This document shows positions 44,100 to 52,646 of a stretch of 64,000 nucleotides of DNA, in pieces. Source of the DNA: Levilactobacillus tangyuanensis. Its GTDB lineage: Bacteria > Bacillota > Bacilli > Lactobacillales > Lactobacillaceae. The notes below the pieces were generated by a model, which searched no databases, was not told the DNA's origin, and saw nothing but the letters and a program-made list of their open reading frames with translations. How positions within the stretch are numbered: the first letter of the stretch is position 1; each line of letters begins with the position of its first letter. Position numbers and translations under genes: made by a program. The stretch is from contig NZ_RHOA01000001.1 of the NCBI RefSeq assembly GCF_003946545.1, positions 290,751 to 354,750 of the forward strand, in the 5' to 3' direction.

Positions 44100-44350
44100 G
44101 CTCCCCCAAGGCTCCAATGGCCATGGACTATTCTGCTGGTCGTGTGTCGCTCATCCGGAGCCCCAAGCGGCGGACGAGTGCAGAACGATTGTTAGTTGAA
44201 AGTGGGTGTTGCAACGGCCGATTCCCCCAATCGACCGAAGACCACGATGATTGTTTAGTGAAACGCTGACTAAGATTACGGCTCCTAATCAGCGGGCAAC
44301 GGCCAGGATGACCTCACTCCCCCAAGCGAGATGGCCTAACTTGATGTTGC
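44067..44350 (-). ncRNA. Candidate small RNA with GGGG-loop hairpins
   Basis: Minus-strand reading: TACAAT -10-like box (44362-44357), then hairpin CTCGCT-TGGGGG-AGTGAG (44330-44313), CGCTGATTA/TAGTCAGCG (44294-44264), CGATT-GGGGG-AATCG (about 44233-44219), CTCGTCCG/CGGATGAG around TTGGGG (44178-44150), a further TTGGGGGA at about 44108, and a perfect-to-wobble intrinsic terminator at 44099-44067 ending in T5. Four of the stems contain G.T wobbles that would be A.C mismatches on the + strand, so the minus strand is the sense strand. No known RNA family recognised. Confidence 0.6.
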
Positions 44351-44381
44351 AAGTTCATTGTACCGAGTAAATGGTAAATGG

Positions 44382-44410
44382 GTAATCCAGTAATATAGTA
44401 ATTGGATTAC
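44382..44410 (+). promoter_or_regulatory. Palindromic operator upstream of the AraC gene
   Basis: GTAATCCA-N13-TGGATTAC flanks a TATAGT -10-like box (44394-44399). A second perfect repeat, CCATCTT-C-AAGATGG, lies at 44420-44434. Likely autoregulatory sites. Confidence 0.5.
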
Positions 44411-44533
44411 TAAATTTAACCATCTTCAAGATGGATGTGGTACGCTGTGGGTACAAGGAATCAGAAATTGGTCTATTTGGGGTTGAGCGAAATGTATTCG
44501 CTTACATAGACATCGAATTGGGAGGGATAACAG

Positions 44534-45394
44534 ATGCCACGTCCATATCACGAGCGATTAGACTTTACTTTGGCGCTACCACTACGGGTGATTGCGCACG
44601 GGACGTGTGGACCAAAATTGGTTTTACCACATTGGCACCAGGCTGTCGAGTTGGCCTATCCGTATCGCGGCCATCCTGGCACGGTACACATTGGGCACTC
44701 AACTTTTGAGATGCAGGAACGCCATGTCTATGTGGTCAATTCGGAAGTGGTCCACAGCTACGAGACATTCTTGGATGAGGATAATCAGATTGTCACCCTG
44801 TTATTGCCAGCCGCTTGGCTACGGAACGTTGTGGCCGATAAGCAACTGCCAATCTGGGGGCCATTAGATCTTGACTTGAGTTTACCGGCTTATCAGGAAC
44901 TTGGTCAGTATGTCGATACCTTGGCGACAAATGCCGTGACGGATCCTGATGACCGGGCCGATTACCTGGCCAGCCTGGGAGCAGAGTACCAGCTGGTTGG
45001 TCAGTTATTGAAGCATCTGACGGTGAATGGCCAGGTGACGACCGACCAATTACCATTGCCGGAACCGCTGCGTCAGGCGGTTGGCGAGTTGCAACAAAAT
45101 TACGGGTCGGCCGTATCTATTGCCGATTTAGCGGCAAGCTTAAACTATTCCAGTGTCTACTTTTCCCGATACTTCAAGGACTACATGGGCATTTCACCCA
45201 AGGCTTATCTGGGGCAGATTCGGCTGGAACGAGCGGCAGAGCTCTTGATGACGTCGGATGAGTCGGTCCAAAACATTGCGATGAAGACGGGCTTTCGGAC
45301 GGAGAAAAACTTCTTCGTGACCTTTAAGCAACGCTTCCAAATGACCCCGAAGACTTACCGTGAAAGATATGCGGCGCAACGGGCTTGGAGCTAG
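44534..45394 (+). CDS. AraC-family regulator with cupin sensor domain
   Basis: 286 residues. N-terminal cupin-like domain (PHWHQAVELAYPYRG, HVYVVNSEVVHSYE) for a small ligand, then two C-terminal helix-turn-helix units (SIADLAASLNYSSVYFSRYFKDYMG and SVQNIAMKTGFRTEKNFFVTFKQRF) of the AraC type. GGGAGGG nine bases before the ATG. The target is not evident; neighbours are non-coding RNA candidates and an ABC-F gene. Confidence 0.9.
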   Translation: MPRPYHERLDFTLALPLRVIAHGTCGPKLVLPHWHQAVELAYPYRGHPGTVHIGHSTFEMQERHVYVVNSEVVHSYETFLDEDNQIVTLLLPAAWLRNVVADKQLPIWGPLDLDLSLPAYQELGQYVDTLATNAVTDPDDRADYLASLGAEYQLVGQLLKHLTVNGQVTTDQLPLPEPLRQAVGELQQNYGSAVSIADLAASLNYSSVYFSRYFKDYMGISPKAYLGQIRLERAAELLMTSDESVQNIAMKTGFRTEKNFFVTFKQRFQMTPKTYRERYAAQRAWS

Positions 45395-45402
45395 CGCGAT
45401 CA

Positions 45403-45499
45403 TTGCTTAACCCTGTTATTTATGGTAAACTATGCCAACATGTCATAACGAATATGAGTTGAAACCAACGTCGCCGTTAGTCAGACACGTTGGTTTTTT
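45403..45499 (+). promoter_or_regulatory. Promoter and leader hairpin of the ABC-F gene
   Basis: TTGCTT (45403-45408) and TAAACT (45426-45431) are 17 bases apart. The short leader contains two minimal ATG-Ser-stop frames and a terminator-like hairpin AAACCAACG/CGTTGGTTT followed by T-run (45462-45499), ending 26 bases before the start codon. The layout resembles transcription-attenuation leaders of antibiotic-responsive ABC-F genes; alternatively it is just the araC terminator. Confidence 0.5.
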
Positions 45500-45525
45500 A
45501 CGCAAAAAAACAGGAGGTATCGTTC

Positions 45526-47157
45526 ATGTTAACCGTCAACAATGTCAGTATGCAGTTCTCCGATCGGAAACTCTACGACGACGTTAATTTAAAGTTCACC
45601 CCGGGTAATTGTTACGGGGTCATCGGCGCCAATGGGGCCGGTAAGTCAACCTTCCTCAAGATTATTGAGGGTAAGCTCAAGCCAACGACGGGGACGGTAT
45701 CCATGGGTCCTAACGAGCGGATGTCCAGCCTGAACCAAGATCACTTTGCCTTTGAAGATGAAATCGTCATGGACACCGTGATTCGTGGACATCAGAAGCT
45801 TTACGACATCATGACCGAAAAGAATGCGCTGTATCTGAAGCCAGATTTTAGCGATGCCGATGGGATCCGTGCCGCTGAACTTGAAAGTGAATTCGGCGAA
45901 ATGGGCGGTTGGGAAGCCGAATCCGAAGCCAGCCAAATGCTACAGGCCCTGGGGATCGACGAGTCTTTACACAACGTCTTGATGAGTGAATTAACGGAAC
46001 CCCAAAAGGTTAAAGTCCTTTTAGGCCAAGCGTTGTTTGGTCATCCCGATGTTCTGCTTTTGGACGAACCAACCAACGGGCTTGATGTGCAATCGATCAG
46101 CTGGCTAGAAAATTTCTTAGCCGACTATGAAAATACCGTTATTGTGGTTTCCCATGACCGGCATTTCTTGAACCAGGTCTGCACGAACATGTGTGACGTG
46201 GACTTCGGTAAGATTACGCTGTTTGTTGGGAACTACGACTTCTGGATGGAATCTAGCGAGTTGGCTGCTCAATTGAAGGCCAACGCTAACGCTAAGAAGG
46301 CCGATCAGATCAAGCAGTTACAAGAATTCGTGGCAAGATTCAGTGCTAACGCCTCCAAGTCTAAGCAGGCCACTTCGCGGAAGAAACAACTGGAGAAGAT
46401 CACGTTGGATGACATCAAGCCATCCTCACGGAAGTATCCTTACATTAACTTCACGCCGGAACGAGAATTGGGGAATGACCTGGTTCGGTTGGAACACGTG
46501 TCGAAGACCATTGATGGGTCAACCATTTTGAATGACGTGAGCTTCACGCTTCGTCCTGGTGAGAAGACGGCGTTCATCAGTCGTAACGATGTGACGACGA
46601 CCACTTTGATGCAAATCATTGCGGGCGAGATGGAACCCGACAGTGGCACGGTCACTTGGGGTCAAACCACCAGCTCCACTTATTTGCCACGTAACGTGAA
46701 CGACTACTTTGCTCACAATGAATTGAGCGTTCTCGACTGGTTACGTCAGTTCGCTTCTAAAGAGGAGAGTGACAATACCTTCTTACGAGGGTTCCTTGGG
46801 AAGATGCTGTTCTCCGGTGACGACGTGAACCGTGAAGTCGACGTCATGTCCGGGGGCGAAAAGGTCCGGGCAATGTTATCTAAGATGATGTTGAGTAAGG
46901 CTAACGTTTTGGTTCTAGATGATCCAACCAATCACTTGGATTTGGAATCTATCACGGCCCTGAACGACGCGTTGGTTTCTTTCAAGGGAAGCATCTTGTT
47001 TACCTCCCATGACCACGAGTTCATTCAAACGATTGCGAACCGGATTATTGAAGTGACGCCTAATGGAATTGTCGATCGGGCCGACACGACCTATGATGAA
47101 TTCCTAGGTCATGACCAGGTTCAGGATCAGGTTGCCGCTTTATATGACGCCAAATAA
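45526..47157 (+). CDS. ykpA: ABC-F ATPase, YkpA/YbiT type
   Basis: 543 residues, two ABC domains with no membrane span, joined by a charged linker (~240-305), which is the ABC-F layout; these act on the ribosome as translation factors. Domain 1 has Walker A GANGAGKST and Walker B LLLDEPTNGLD, but its signature reads ELTEPQKVKV in place of L-S-G-G. Domain 2 has a degraded Walker A (ISRNDVTTTTL, no G-K-T) yet a good signature MSGGEKVRA and Walker B LVLDDPTNHLD. The degraded second P-loop is known in the YkpA/YbiT branch. CAGGAGG precedes ATG 45526. Confidence 0.85.
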   Translation: MLTVNNVSMQFSDRKLYDDVNLKFTPGNCYGVIGANGAGKSTFLKIIEGKLKPTTGTVSMGPNERMSSLNQDHFAFEDEIVMDTVIRGHQKLYDIMTEKNALYLKPDFSDADGIRAAELESEFGEMGGWEAESEASQMLQALGIDESLHNVLMSELTEPQKVKVLLGQALFGHPDVLLLDEPTNGLDVQSISWLENFLADYENTVIVVSHDRHFLNQVCTNMCDVDFGKITLFVGNYDFWMESSELAAQLKANANAKKADQIKQLQEFVARFSANASKSKQATSRKKQLEKITLDDIKPSSRKYPYINFTPERELGNDLVRLEHVSKTIDGSTILNDVSFTLRPGEKTAFISRNDVTTTTLMQIIAGEMEPDSGTVTWGQTTSSTYLPRNVNDYFAHNELSVLDWLRQFASKEESDNTFLRGFLGKMLFSGDDVNREVDVMSGGEKVRAMLSKMMLSKANVLVLDDPTNHLDLESITALNDALVSFKGSILFTSHDHEFIQTIANRIIEVTPNGIVDRADTTYDEFLGHDQVQDQVAALYDAK

Positions 47158-47172
47158 TTAATTAGTTGATGA

Positions 47173-47213
47173 AGCACTGTGCTCGTCGCTCGCTGACAGC
47201 TGGTGCTTTTTTT
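47173..47213 (+). terminator. Terminator of the ABC-F gene
   Basis: AGCAC/GTGCT stem with a TGT/ACA inner part and a T7 run. Confidence 0.7.
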
Positions 47214-47258
47214 GTGGGTTAGAACCCCATTAAGGCAAAATCGGTTAATAAACGCAGG

Positions 47259-47475
47259 TTGTCAAAGATGAAATAATCAACTATGATAATTGATGAATAT
47301 TTTAAACGTTCATAACGGCGTGTTTCTGGTCGTTTAAGGACCGTCCATACTAGGTGATGGCGACGTTGGCTGACCCGTTAGGTGTTGGTTAGTCGCGATC
47401 AATTCATAAGAAATCAGGAAAACTCGAGATGTTCGCTGATCGCGGCATCTCAATACATAAGGTGGTAAAAAGAAT
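47259..47475 (+). promoter_or_regulatory. Promoter and long leader of the zinc-ribbon gene
   Basis: TTGTCA (47259-47264) and TATGAT (47282-47287) are 17 bases apart, predicting a start near 47294 and a ~180-base untranslated leader. The leader contains a GCGATCA/TGATCGC inverted repeat about 47394-47445. No known riboswitch recognised. Confidence 0.5.
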
Positions 47476-48114
47476 ATGGCAGAAAAATTTTGTCCCAATT
47501 GTGGGGCCTCAGTCCCAGTCGGTGCAGCCTTTTGCCGGAACTGTGGGCATCAATTCAAGACGCAGGTCGACGCTCAGGCCACTGGCGCGACAGATAACGC
47601 TGACAGCACGGAACCGGTGACGACGCCGGCGCCAACGCCACAGACCCCGGAATCACCCCAGCATAAATGGTTAGTGATCATCGGCGCCGTGATTGGTTTG
47701 GCGGTTGTGATCGTGATTACCATGTCAGTTGTCTTCCAGAAACAACAGGAAGCGAAGCAGCGGGCCGAAGAAGCCTCTGTGTCTCGTAAGAGTAGCAGTA
47801 AGGCTGCCAGTGAATCGCGTGTTCAGAGCCGGGAGAAGTCGTTGGCCACCGATGCAGTCGATCCCGTGACGGATGTGGTGCAGAACCAATTTGATCTCGA
47901 TGCGAAGTGTACGGATGTCACGATTGAAAGTAAGAGCGGCAATCAGTACATGGGTTACGCCAAAATTTCGGATGATTATGATGATGAAACCAGTGTGGAT
48001 GTGACCGTTACCGACGTTAAGTACGACAAGTCGGTTTCCGTTTACATTGATGGTGATGACCATACGAAGTTGACGGATACCTTTACCAGCAACGATGATG
48101 ATGACGATTATTAA
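47476..48114 (+). CDS. Zinc-ribbon single-span membrane protein
   Basis: 212 residues. The N-terminal F-C-P-N-C-G-A ... F-C-R-N-C-G-H (6-25) is a double-CxxC zinc ribbon in the cytosol, followed by a Thr/Pro-rich linker and one span (~66-86). A coiled-coil-prone K/Q/E/S stretch and an extracellular Asp-rich domain end in a run of five Asp. It resembles the zinc-ribbon/TcaA-like envelope proteins of Firmicutes, function unknown. AAGGTGG upstream of the ATG. Confidence 0.8.
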   Translation: MAEKFCPNCGASVPVGAAFCRNCGHQFKTQVDAQATGATDNADSTEPVTTPAPTPQTPESPQHKWLVIIGAVIGLAVVIVITMSVVFQKQQEAKQRAEEASVSRKSSSKAASESRVQSREKSLATDAVDPVTDVVQNQFDLDAKCTDVTIESKSGNQYMGYAKISDDYDDETSVDVTVTDVKYDKSVSVYIDGDDHTKLTDTFTSNDDDDDY

Positions 48115-48124
48115 ATTGATGATT

Positions 48125-48152
48125 AGGATGGGCCTAGTGCTCATCCTTTTTT
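48125..48152 (+). terminator. Terminator of the zinc-ribbon gene
   Basis: AGGATG/CATCCT stem and T6. Confidence 0.75.
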
Positions 48153-48234
48153 GGTTTAGTCCACGTTAAGCAAGGGCGATTATACTGGAATCAACCTTAA
48201 TCAAGGTGACCCTAGTGAAAGGCGGTGGAAAACC

Positions 48235-48447
48235 GTGCAACCTGTTCGTGGACCAAAACGTTGGTTGGGACTGCTGGTTGTCGGCATTATTTTATTTGCC
48301 GGTGGTGGCGGAACGGGCTATATGTTGGGGCAGCAACAAGCCAAGGCCCAACAAACGTCGCAATTGAAGAATGCTCCCAAGGGAATGACGGGTAAACGCC
48401 CTAGCAAGCCGGGCAATGCCCCAAGCAACGATAGCAGTAGCAATTAA
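48235..48447 (+). CDS. Small single-span membrane protein
   Basis: 70 residues, GTG start behind AAAGGCGGTGG. Basic N-terminus, one Gly-rich span (~11-31) and a Gln/Lys/Pro/Ser-rich outside tail. No family recognised. Own terminator. Confidence 0.65.
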   Translation: MQPVRGPKRWLGLLVVGIILFAGGGGTGYMLGQQQAKAQQTSQLKNAPKGMTGKRPSKPGNAPSNDSSSN

Positions 48448-48466
48448 GTCGCGGCCTAAAAGCCAG

Positions 48467-48505
48467 AAAAAAACGCTAGACGGTGAAAACCGTCCGGCGT
48501 TTTTT
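48467..48505. terminator. Bidirectional terminator
   Basis: AAAACGC..GACGGT/ACCGTC..GCGTTTT stem with a GAAA-type loop; A7 on the left and T6 on the right. Confidence 0.88.
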
Positions 48506-48507
48506 CG

Positions 48508-50220
48508 CTACTTAATGGCTGTTAACTGTAGATTGTTTTGTGGATAGAGGGTCATCCGTTGGGCGCGGTAACTCCAATCACCGTGGGCGAACTTCGACCG
48601 ATCAACATCGAAAACAACGCGGTTGGACTTTCGGTTAACCTCAACGAATTCACTGCGTTTACCGGCATCGGCATAGCCAAAGCCAATCAGGGTGTTACCC
48701 TTACCGACGGCGTAGCTACTGCCGACAATATTCGTGAAGTTTCGTTTGCCGAGCGACTGCCCGAAGCTCCAGGTCTTAGTAACCGTGCGGTTTAGTTGGT
48801 CAATGTTTACGATAGTTCCGGCAGACCATTGTCTGGACTGCTTCGTCTGACCACGAGTCACGGGGACGTTGTTGTCGTAAAATTCTAGGGCCAACCGATG
48901 CCCCTGATGGGTGGCCGTTTGAATGAGTCTTACGGCATGTTGGCCGCCGTTATATTGATAATGCTTTGTCGTTGGCTTAAGCAGGTAGTGGCGATACGAT
49001 TTCGGTAATTTCGCTGGTGCGGCGAGGATCCATTTGATCTTGGTTGTTCGGTAATTAATGGCGAAGATCATATCTTGATTTCGTCCCGAAACGATGAGCT
49101 CGTCACGCTTAGCGTCGTAGTACATGGAATTTTGATGGAACCAATCGATCTTGCCATCCGGGCGGGTTGTGCCGGTGTAATCCTCATAAGCTGACTTGGG
49201 TAAAATACGCTTGAGATCGATGACTTTGACAATTTTCCCGGTCTGAAAATTCAATTCAATCATGGTGTCCTCAACGAATTTCTTACTACCATCGTCCACC
49301 GTTAGGAGTAAATGATGATTAGGGAGCTCGATAGCATCGTGATGGATGACGGTATTGGTGGCCAGTTTGTGGGGATCTTGTTTGGTTGGAAACAGACCGC
49401 TAAAGTTAACCTGACGATACACACGGCCATAATAATCGGTTTCGCGTAAGGCATTGTATTTGTGTGAGTTAGGCGAGATTTTGGTCAGGACCAACAAATG
49501 ATCGTTGCTGAGGCGCTTGAACACATGGGAAATCTTGGCGGTGCTATACCAACGAATCCGGCCCCGGGCATCGAGGCCATAGGTGATGCCCTGACTGCTA
49601 ACGGCAAAGGTGAGTCGGGCATGCCCCTGACCCAGTGCCATTTGTTGCGGATGACTGGTCTTGAGCTGATTGTGGCCGATAGCCTTTGGTGCGGCGGCCG
49701 TGGTTAGATCGTATGTAGAGGTTGACTGATGTCCATTTTTTTGAGTAAAGGTCAAGCGGACGTGGTTGGTACGCCCGGCGTATAACCCAAGTACCCCAAC
49801 GCTATGAGCCCGGCGATAGCCTTTGATTTGGTGGGTGATGGTCGATGCCGTCGTGTCGCCGGGAACCGTCACCGTTACGCGGGTCGCCTGGTTGGTCTTA
49901 ACTAGAATGAGCCCGGAGAGGGGACTGGTGCGATAGGGGTTGATCATGGTTTTGGCGTGGTCGATTCCTGGTGTCAGCCGCCGCAGATTCGACCGGTATT
50001 GTTTGGTGAGTTGATTGGTGGTGGCAGTATGCTTGGTGGAGACGCCCGCTCGTAGGTTCACCTTAATCTGATTGGTCGAGAGCACATCGGTTCGTTGATA
50101 TCGTTGATGGACCAACATTAGGCGGCGAATGTTATGGCGCTCGTGATAGGCACCCAACCCGCCAATTAGCAAAACGACGAGAAGAACCGTCAAGCCAATT
50201 TTCCATTTTCGTTGTTTCAA
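48508..50220 (-). CDS. Membrane-anchored arylsulfotransferase-family protein
   Basis: 570 residues from TTG 50220. An N-terminal span (~7-24) anchors an extracellular beta-propeller of the arylsulfate sulfotransferase (ASST) family: H-H-D-A-I-E-L-P-N-H-H, DWFHQNSMYYDAKRDELIVSGRNQD and N-G-G-Q-H-A-V. ASST enzymes move sulfate between phenols. Where many relatives have S-R-H-Q this protein has G-R-N-Q, so one active-site His may be missing and activity is uncertain. Stand-alone gene. AAGGGAG upstream, about a dozen bases from the TTG. Confidence 0.78.
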   Translation of the reverse strand: MKQRKWKIGLTVLLVVLLIGGLGAYHERHNIRRLMLVHQRYQRTDVLSTNQIKVNLRAGVSTKHTATTNQLTKQYRSNLRRLTPGIDHAKTMINPYRTSPLSGLILVKTNQATRVTVTVPGDTTASTITHQIKGYRRAHSVGVLGLYAGRTNHVRLTFTQKNGHQSTSTYDLTTAAAPKAIGHNQLKTSHPQQMALGQGHARLTFAVSSQGITYGLDARGRIRWYSTAKISHVFKRLSNDHLLVLTKISPNSHKYNALRETDYYGRVYRQVNFSGLFPTKQDPHKLATNTVIHHDAIELPNHHLLLTVDDGSKKFVEDTMIELNFQTGKIVKVIDLKRILPKSAYEDYTGTTRPDGKIDWFHQNSMYYDAKRDELIVSGRNQDMIFAINYRTTKIKWILAAPAKLPKSYRHYLLKPTTKHYQYNGGQHAVRLIQTATHQGHRLALEFYDNNVPVTRGQTKQSRQWSAGTIVNIDQLNRTVTKTWSFGQSLGKRNFTNIVGSSYAVGKGNTLIGFGYADAGKRSEFVEVNRKSNRVVFDVDRSKFAHGDWSYRAQRMTLYPQNNLQLTAIK

Positions 50221-50358
50221 AATAAAGAACACTCCCTTGAATAATTCATGCTGCAATGAGTTTACTATGGTTGATCTTATCAAGAAAATTATTACTTGAC
50301 AACCGTCGATTTGGGAACGGTTACACAAAATTTAGCCTAATTTAATTGGTAAAAGGGG

Positions 50359-50393
50359 TTGTCAATTTCAGTGTACTAGGTATAATAGTACAC
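50359..50393 (+). promoter_or_regulatory. Promoter with a YtrA-type operator
   Basis: TTGTCA (50359-50364), 16 bases, TATAAT (50381-50386). A perfect palindrome GTGTACTA-N7-TAGTACAC (50371-50393) spans the -10, so a bound repressor would block polymerase. The operon's own GntR is the obvious ligand. Confidence 0.85.
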
Positions 50394-50428
50394 ACAGAAC
50401 ACAGGCAAACACCTGGGAGGGATGAAGC

Positions 50429-50803
50429 ATGCAAGTCAGCCATGCGTCGGGATTGGCCTATTATGAGCAATTGGTACTACGCGTTAAACAACAGATTGTG
50501 CAGGGAATTTTACGACCGGGCGACAAGCTGCCGTCGGTCAGAGAAATGGCTCGTCAGGAACAGCTGAATCCCAACACGGTCAGTAAAGCCTACAAGCAAT
50601 TGGAATCCCAGCACGTGATTACCACCGTTCACGGACGGGGGACCTACGTGGCAGATGCCACGACCACACCGGGTGATAATGCCCAGGTTGTGGCCACTAA
50701 GAAGCAATTATTAACACTACTCACGGAAATCCGGTACCTTGGCGTGCCAATGGATGATGTGGTGAGTTGGATTAAAACGGCCTATGAGGGGGTAGAAAAG
50801 TGA
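50429..50803 (+). CDS. GntR regulator, YtrA subfamily
   Basis: 124 residues with winged helix YYEQLVLRVKQQIVQGIL, KLPSVREMARQEQLNPNTVSKAYKQLE and HGRGTYV, and no large effector domain. CTGGGAGGG upstream. It overlaps the following ABC ATPase by four bases. With the palindromic promoter this is a typical autoregulated ABC exporter operon. Confidence 0.9.
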   Translation: MQVSHASGLAYYEQLVLRVKQQIVQGILRPGDKLPSVREMARQEQLNPNTVSKAYKQLESQHVITTVHGRGTYVADATTTPGDNAQVVATKKQLLTLLTEIRYLGVPMDDVVSWIKTAYEGVEK

Positions 50804-51693
50804 CATTACAAGTGAAGCAGTTGGCAAAGGAAATTGATGGACGGACGATCATCGATCAGATCAGCTTTGATTGGGCACCGGGCGAAATCATTGGTTTGGT
50901 TGGCCGGAACGGTGCCGGAAAGACCACCTTATTTCGGACGATGATGAATCATTACGTGGCGGATACCGGAACGGTGACCGTGGATGGGGTTGATTTACAT
51001 AAGGTCCCAGCACAGCAACGCCAGGTCTTCTTCATCGATACGCAATATAACTTCCTGGATAATTACCGTCTGCGTCAGCTGCCAGACATGTACGAGCTGG
51101 TTTACCCTAACTTTGACCGTGAACGCTATGCAGCATTACTCGTGAAGTTTGAGCTTAAGGAAGCCGACCAGTATCGTCGGTTGTCCAAAGGGATGCGGGC
51201 TCTGGTTAACCTGATCTTGGCGTTAACGTCGAATGCGACCTACATTATTTTGGATGAACCCTTTGATGGATTGGACGTTATCGTTCGGGAAAACATTGCC
51301 ACGATGGTGATTGACGAGATTGCTGAGGAGAAAAAGGGATTCCTGATTTCCTCACATGATCTGAATGAGCTGGACGGTCTGAGCGATCGGGTACTGCTTT
51401 TGAAGGAAAACCGATTATCGCAAGATTACAACCTGGAAGAGGTTCGGGAACATGCCAAGAAGCTTCAGCTGGTCCTGAAGGATCGCGAAATTCCAGCGGT
51501 TTTGAAGGAACACAGTCATCTGATTCGGGTTTCTGGGCGGGTGCTTGTGGTCGTGATTACCGATTATACCGATGAGATTGATCGGCAATTACGGGCATTA
51601 GAGCCAGTCTTGTTAGAAGAATTGCCATTAACCTTGGAAGACCTCTTCCGGGCTAACCTAGCCCATGACACCGGCTACCAAATGATGAAGTAG
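50800..51693 (+). CDS. ABC transporter ATPase (YtrB-like)
   Basis: 297 residues, GTG start overlapping the gntR stop. Walker A GRNGAGKTTL, a weak signature (RRLSKGMRALV) lacking the second Gly, Walker B YIILDEPFDGLD and switch SSHD. The long C-terminal extension is typical of YtrB/EcsA-like exporters. Pairs with the permease 14 bases downstream. Cargo unknown; such systems often respond to wall-active compounds. Confidence 0.88.
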   Translation: MTLQVKQLAKEIDGRTIIDQISFDWAPGEIIGLVGRNGAGKTTLFRTMMNHYVADTGTVTVDGVDLHKVPAQQRQVFFIDTQYNFLDNYRLRQLPDMYELVYPNFDRERYAALLVKFELKEADQYRRLSKGMRALVNLILALTSNATYIILDEPFDGLDVIVRENIATMVIDEIAEEKKGFLISSHDLNELDGLSDRVLLLKENRLSQDYNLEEVREHAKKLQLVLKDREIPAVLKEHSHLIRVSGRVLVVVITDYTDEIDRQLRALEPVLLEELPLTLEDLFRANLAHDTGYQMMK

Positions 51694-51707
51694 GGGGACG
51701 CGAAAAC

Positions 51708-52646
51708 ATGAATAACTTAGTTAAATTAATCTGGCGTCGTCAGCGAAACACCCTGTGGTTTGCCTTTGGCTTCACGTTGTTGGCAATCGGCATAATGACG
51801 GGGATGACCGTTAGCAATTTAAGGTCCACTGATGTCCTTGAGCTAGTGGGGGATTCGATTCAACGTTGGGAAATGTATAGTGGTGATTACTTCAATGCCT
51901 ATTCGAATATTCTAATCTTTATTTACTGGTTGGTTGGGTTGTTACTGATGAATCGCGATTTGAAGGATAACTTCAACCAGTTCCTATTCACCAGTGGCTA
52001 TTCGCGCCGCCGGGTATATTGGACCAAATACTTCTTGGCGCAGGGCTTCTTGCTAGTCACAACCGTGGCTGGGATTGCCGTTCAGTATGGCGTTGCCGCT
52101 GTGATGTTACCTAGTGGCATTGGGTTTCATTTGGCCTGGGCCGGGGTGTTAACCTCCTGGTTGGGGGGCCTGTTGATATCCTGGCTATTCTTCGCCATTA
52201 CCTGGTTTGCGGCGCTAATCGTTGGTCAGACGGCGTCCTTGTTGGTCACGGCGGCTGGGTTTACCCTGTCTTCGTTCGGCACTTTGCCAATTTATCTTAA
52301 ATTGGTCAACAATAAGTTTTGGCATTTATCTGAAGGGCAAACCCTAGTCTTGGGATTTGTCTTGATGTTCCTGGCCACGGCTATTCTGATTGTCTGGGGA
52401 TCCTGGTTGTTCCAACGCCTGTCACTCGAACATAATGGCGAATATCTGTTGTTCCCCAAGCTACGGGTTCCGGTCTACATCGTCTTTGTGGCCTACCTGA
52501 CCGGGTTAGCGGCGGTCAACGGGTTGCCAATCACCATCGCTATTACCTTTATCTTCACAGTGGTATTCGGCTATGCTTGGCTATGGCGGCCAAAATTGGG
52601 TGAAAAATGGCATCAGTATCAACAACGGCATTCGGCTAGAGAGTAG
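51708..52646 (+). CDS. ABC-2 type permease
   Basis: 312 residues with six to eight spans (about 15-35, 60-80, 105-130, 140-165, 175-195, 220-242, 255-290). Third gene of the GntR/ABC operon. A 100-base structured 3' UTR with GGGG-loop hairpins separates it from the terminator. Confidence 0.85.
   Translation: MNNLVKLIWRRQRNTLWFAFGFTLLAIGIMTGMTVSNLRSTDVLELVGDSIQRWEMYSGDYFNAYSNILIFIYWLVGLLLMNRDLKDNFNQFLFTSGYSRRRVYWTKYFLAQGFLLVTTVAGIAVQYGVAAVMLPSGIGFHLAWAGVLTSWLGGLLISWLFFAITWFAALIVGQTASLLVTAAGFTLSSFGTLPIYLKLVNNKFWHLSEGQTLVLGFVLMFLATAILIVWGSWLFQRLSLEHNGEYLLFPKLRVPVYIVFVAYLTGLAAVNGLPITIAITFIFTVVFGYAWLWRPKLGEKWHQYQQRHSARE

Noticed and set aside
44101..44330. C-rich loops (CCCCC) of a + strand anti-Shine-Dalgarno small RNA
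   Set aside because: On the + strand the stems contain A.C mismatches where the minus strand has G.T pairs, so the sense is minus and the loops are G-rich.
44101..44330. CsrA-titrating RNA (GGA in loops)
   Set aside because: GGA loops are present, but CsrA is not known from lactobacilli.
43389..44350. GOLLD- or ROOL-type giant RNA
   Set aside because: The size is right and GOLLD is known from lactobacilli, but there is no prophage or tRNA context and I cannot match their conserved motifs. A covariance search would decide.
44431..44709. A 92-codon + strand frame overlapping the araC start
   Set aside because: It is out of frame with the clear AraC protein and has no ribosome site.
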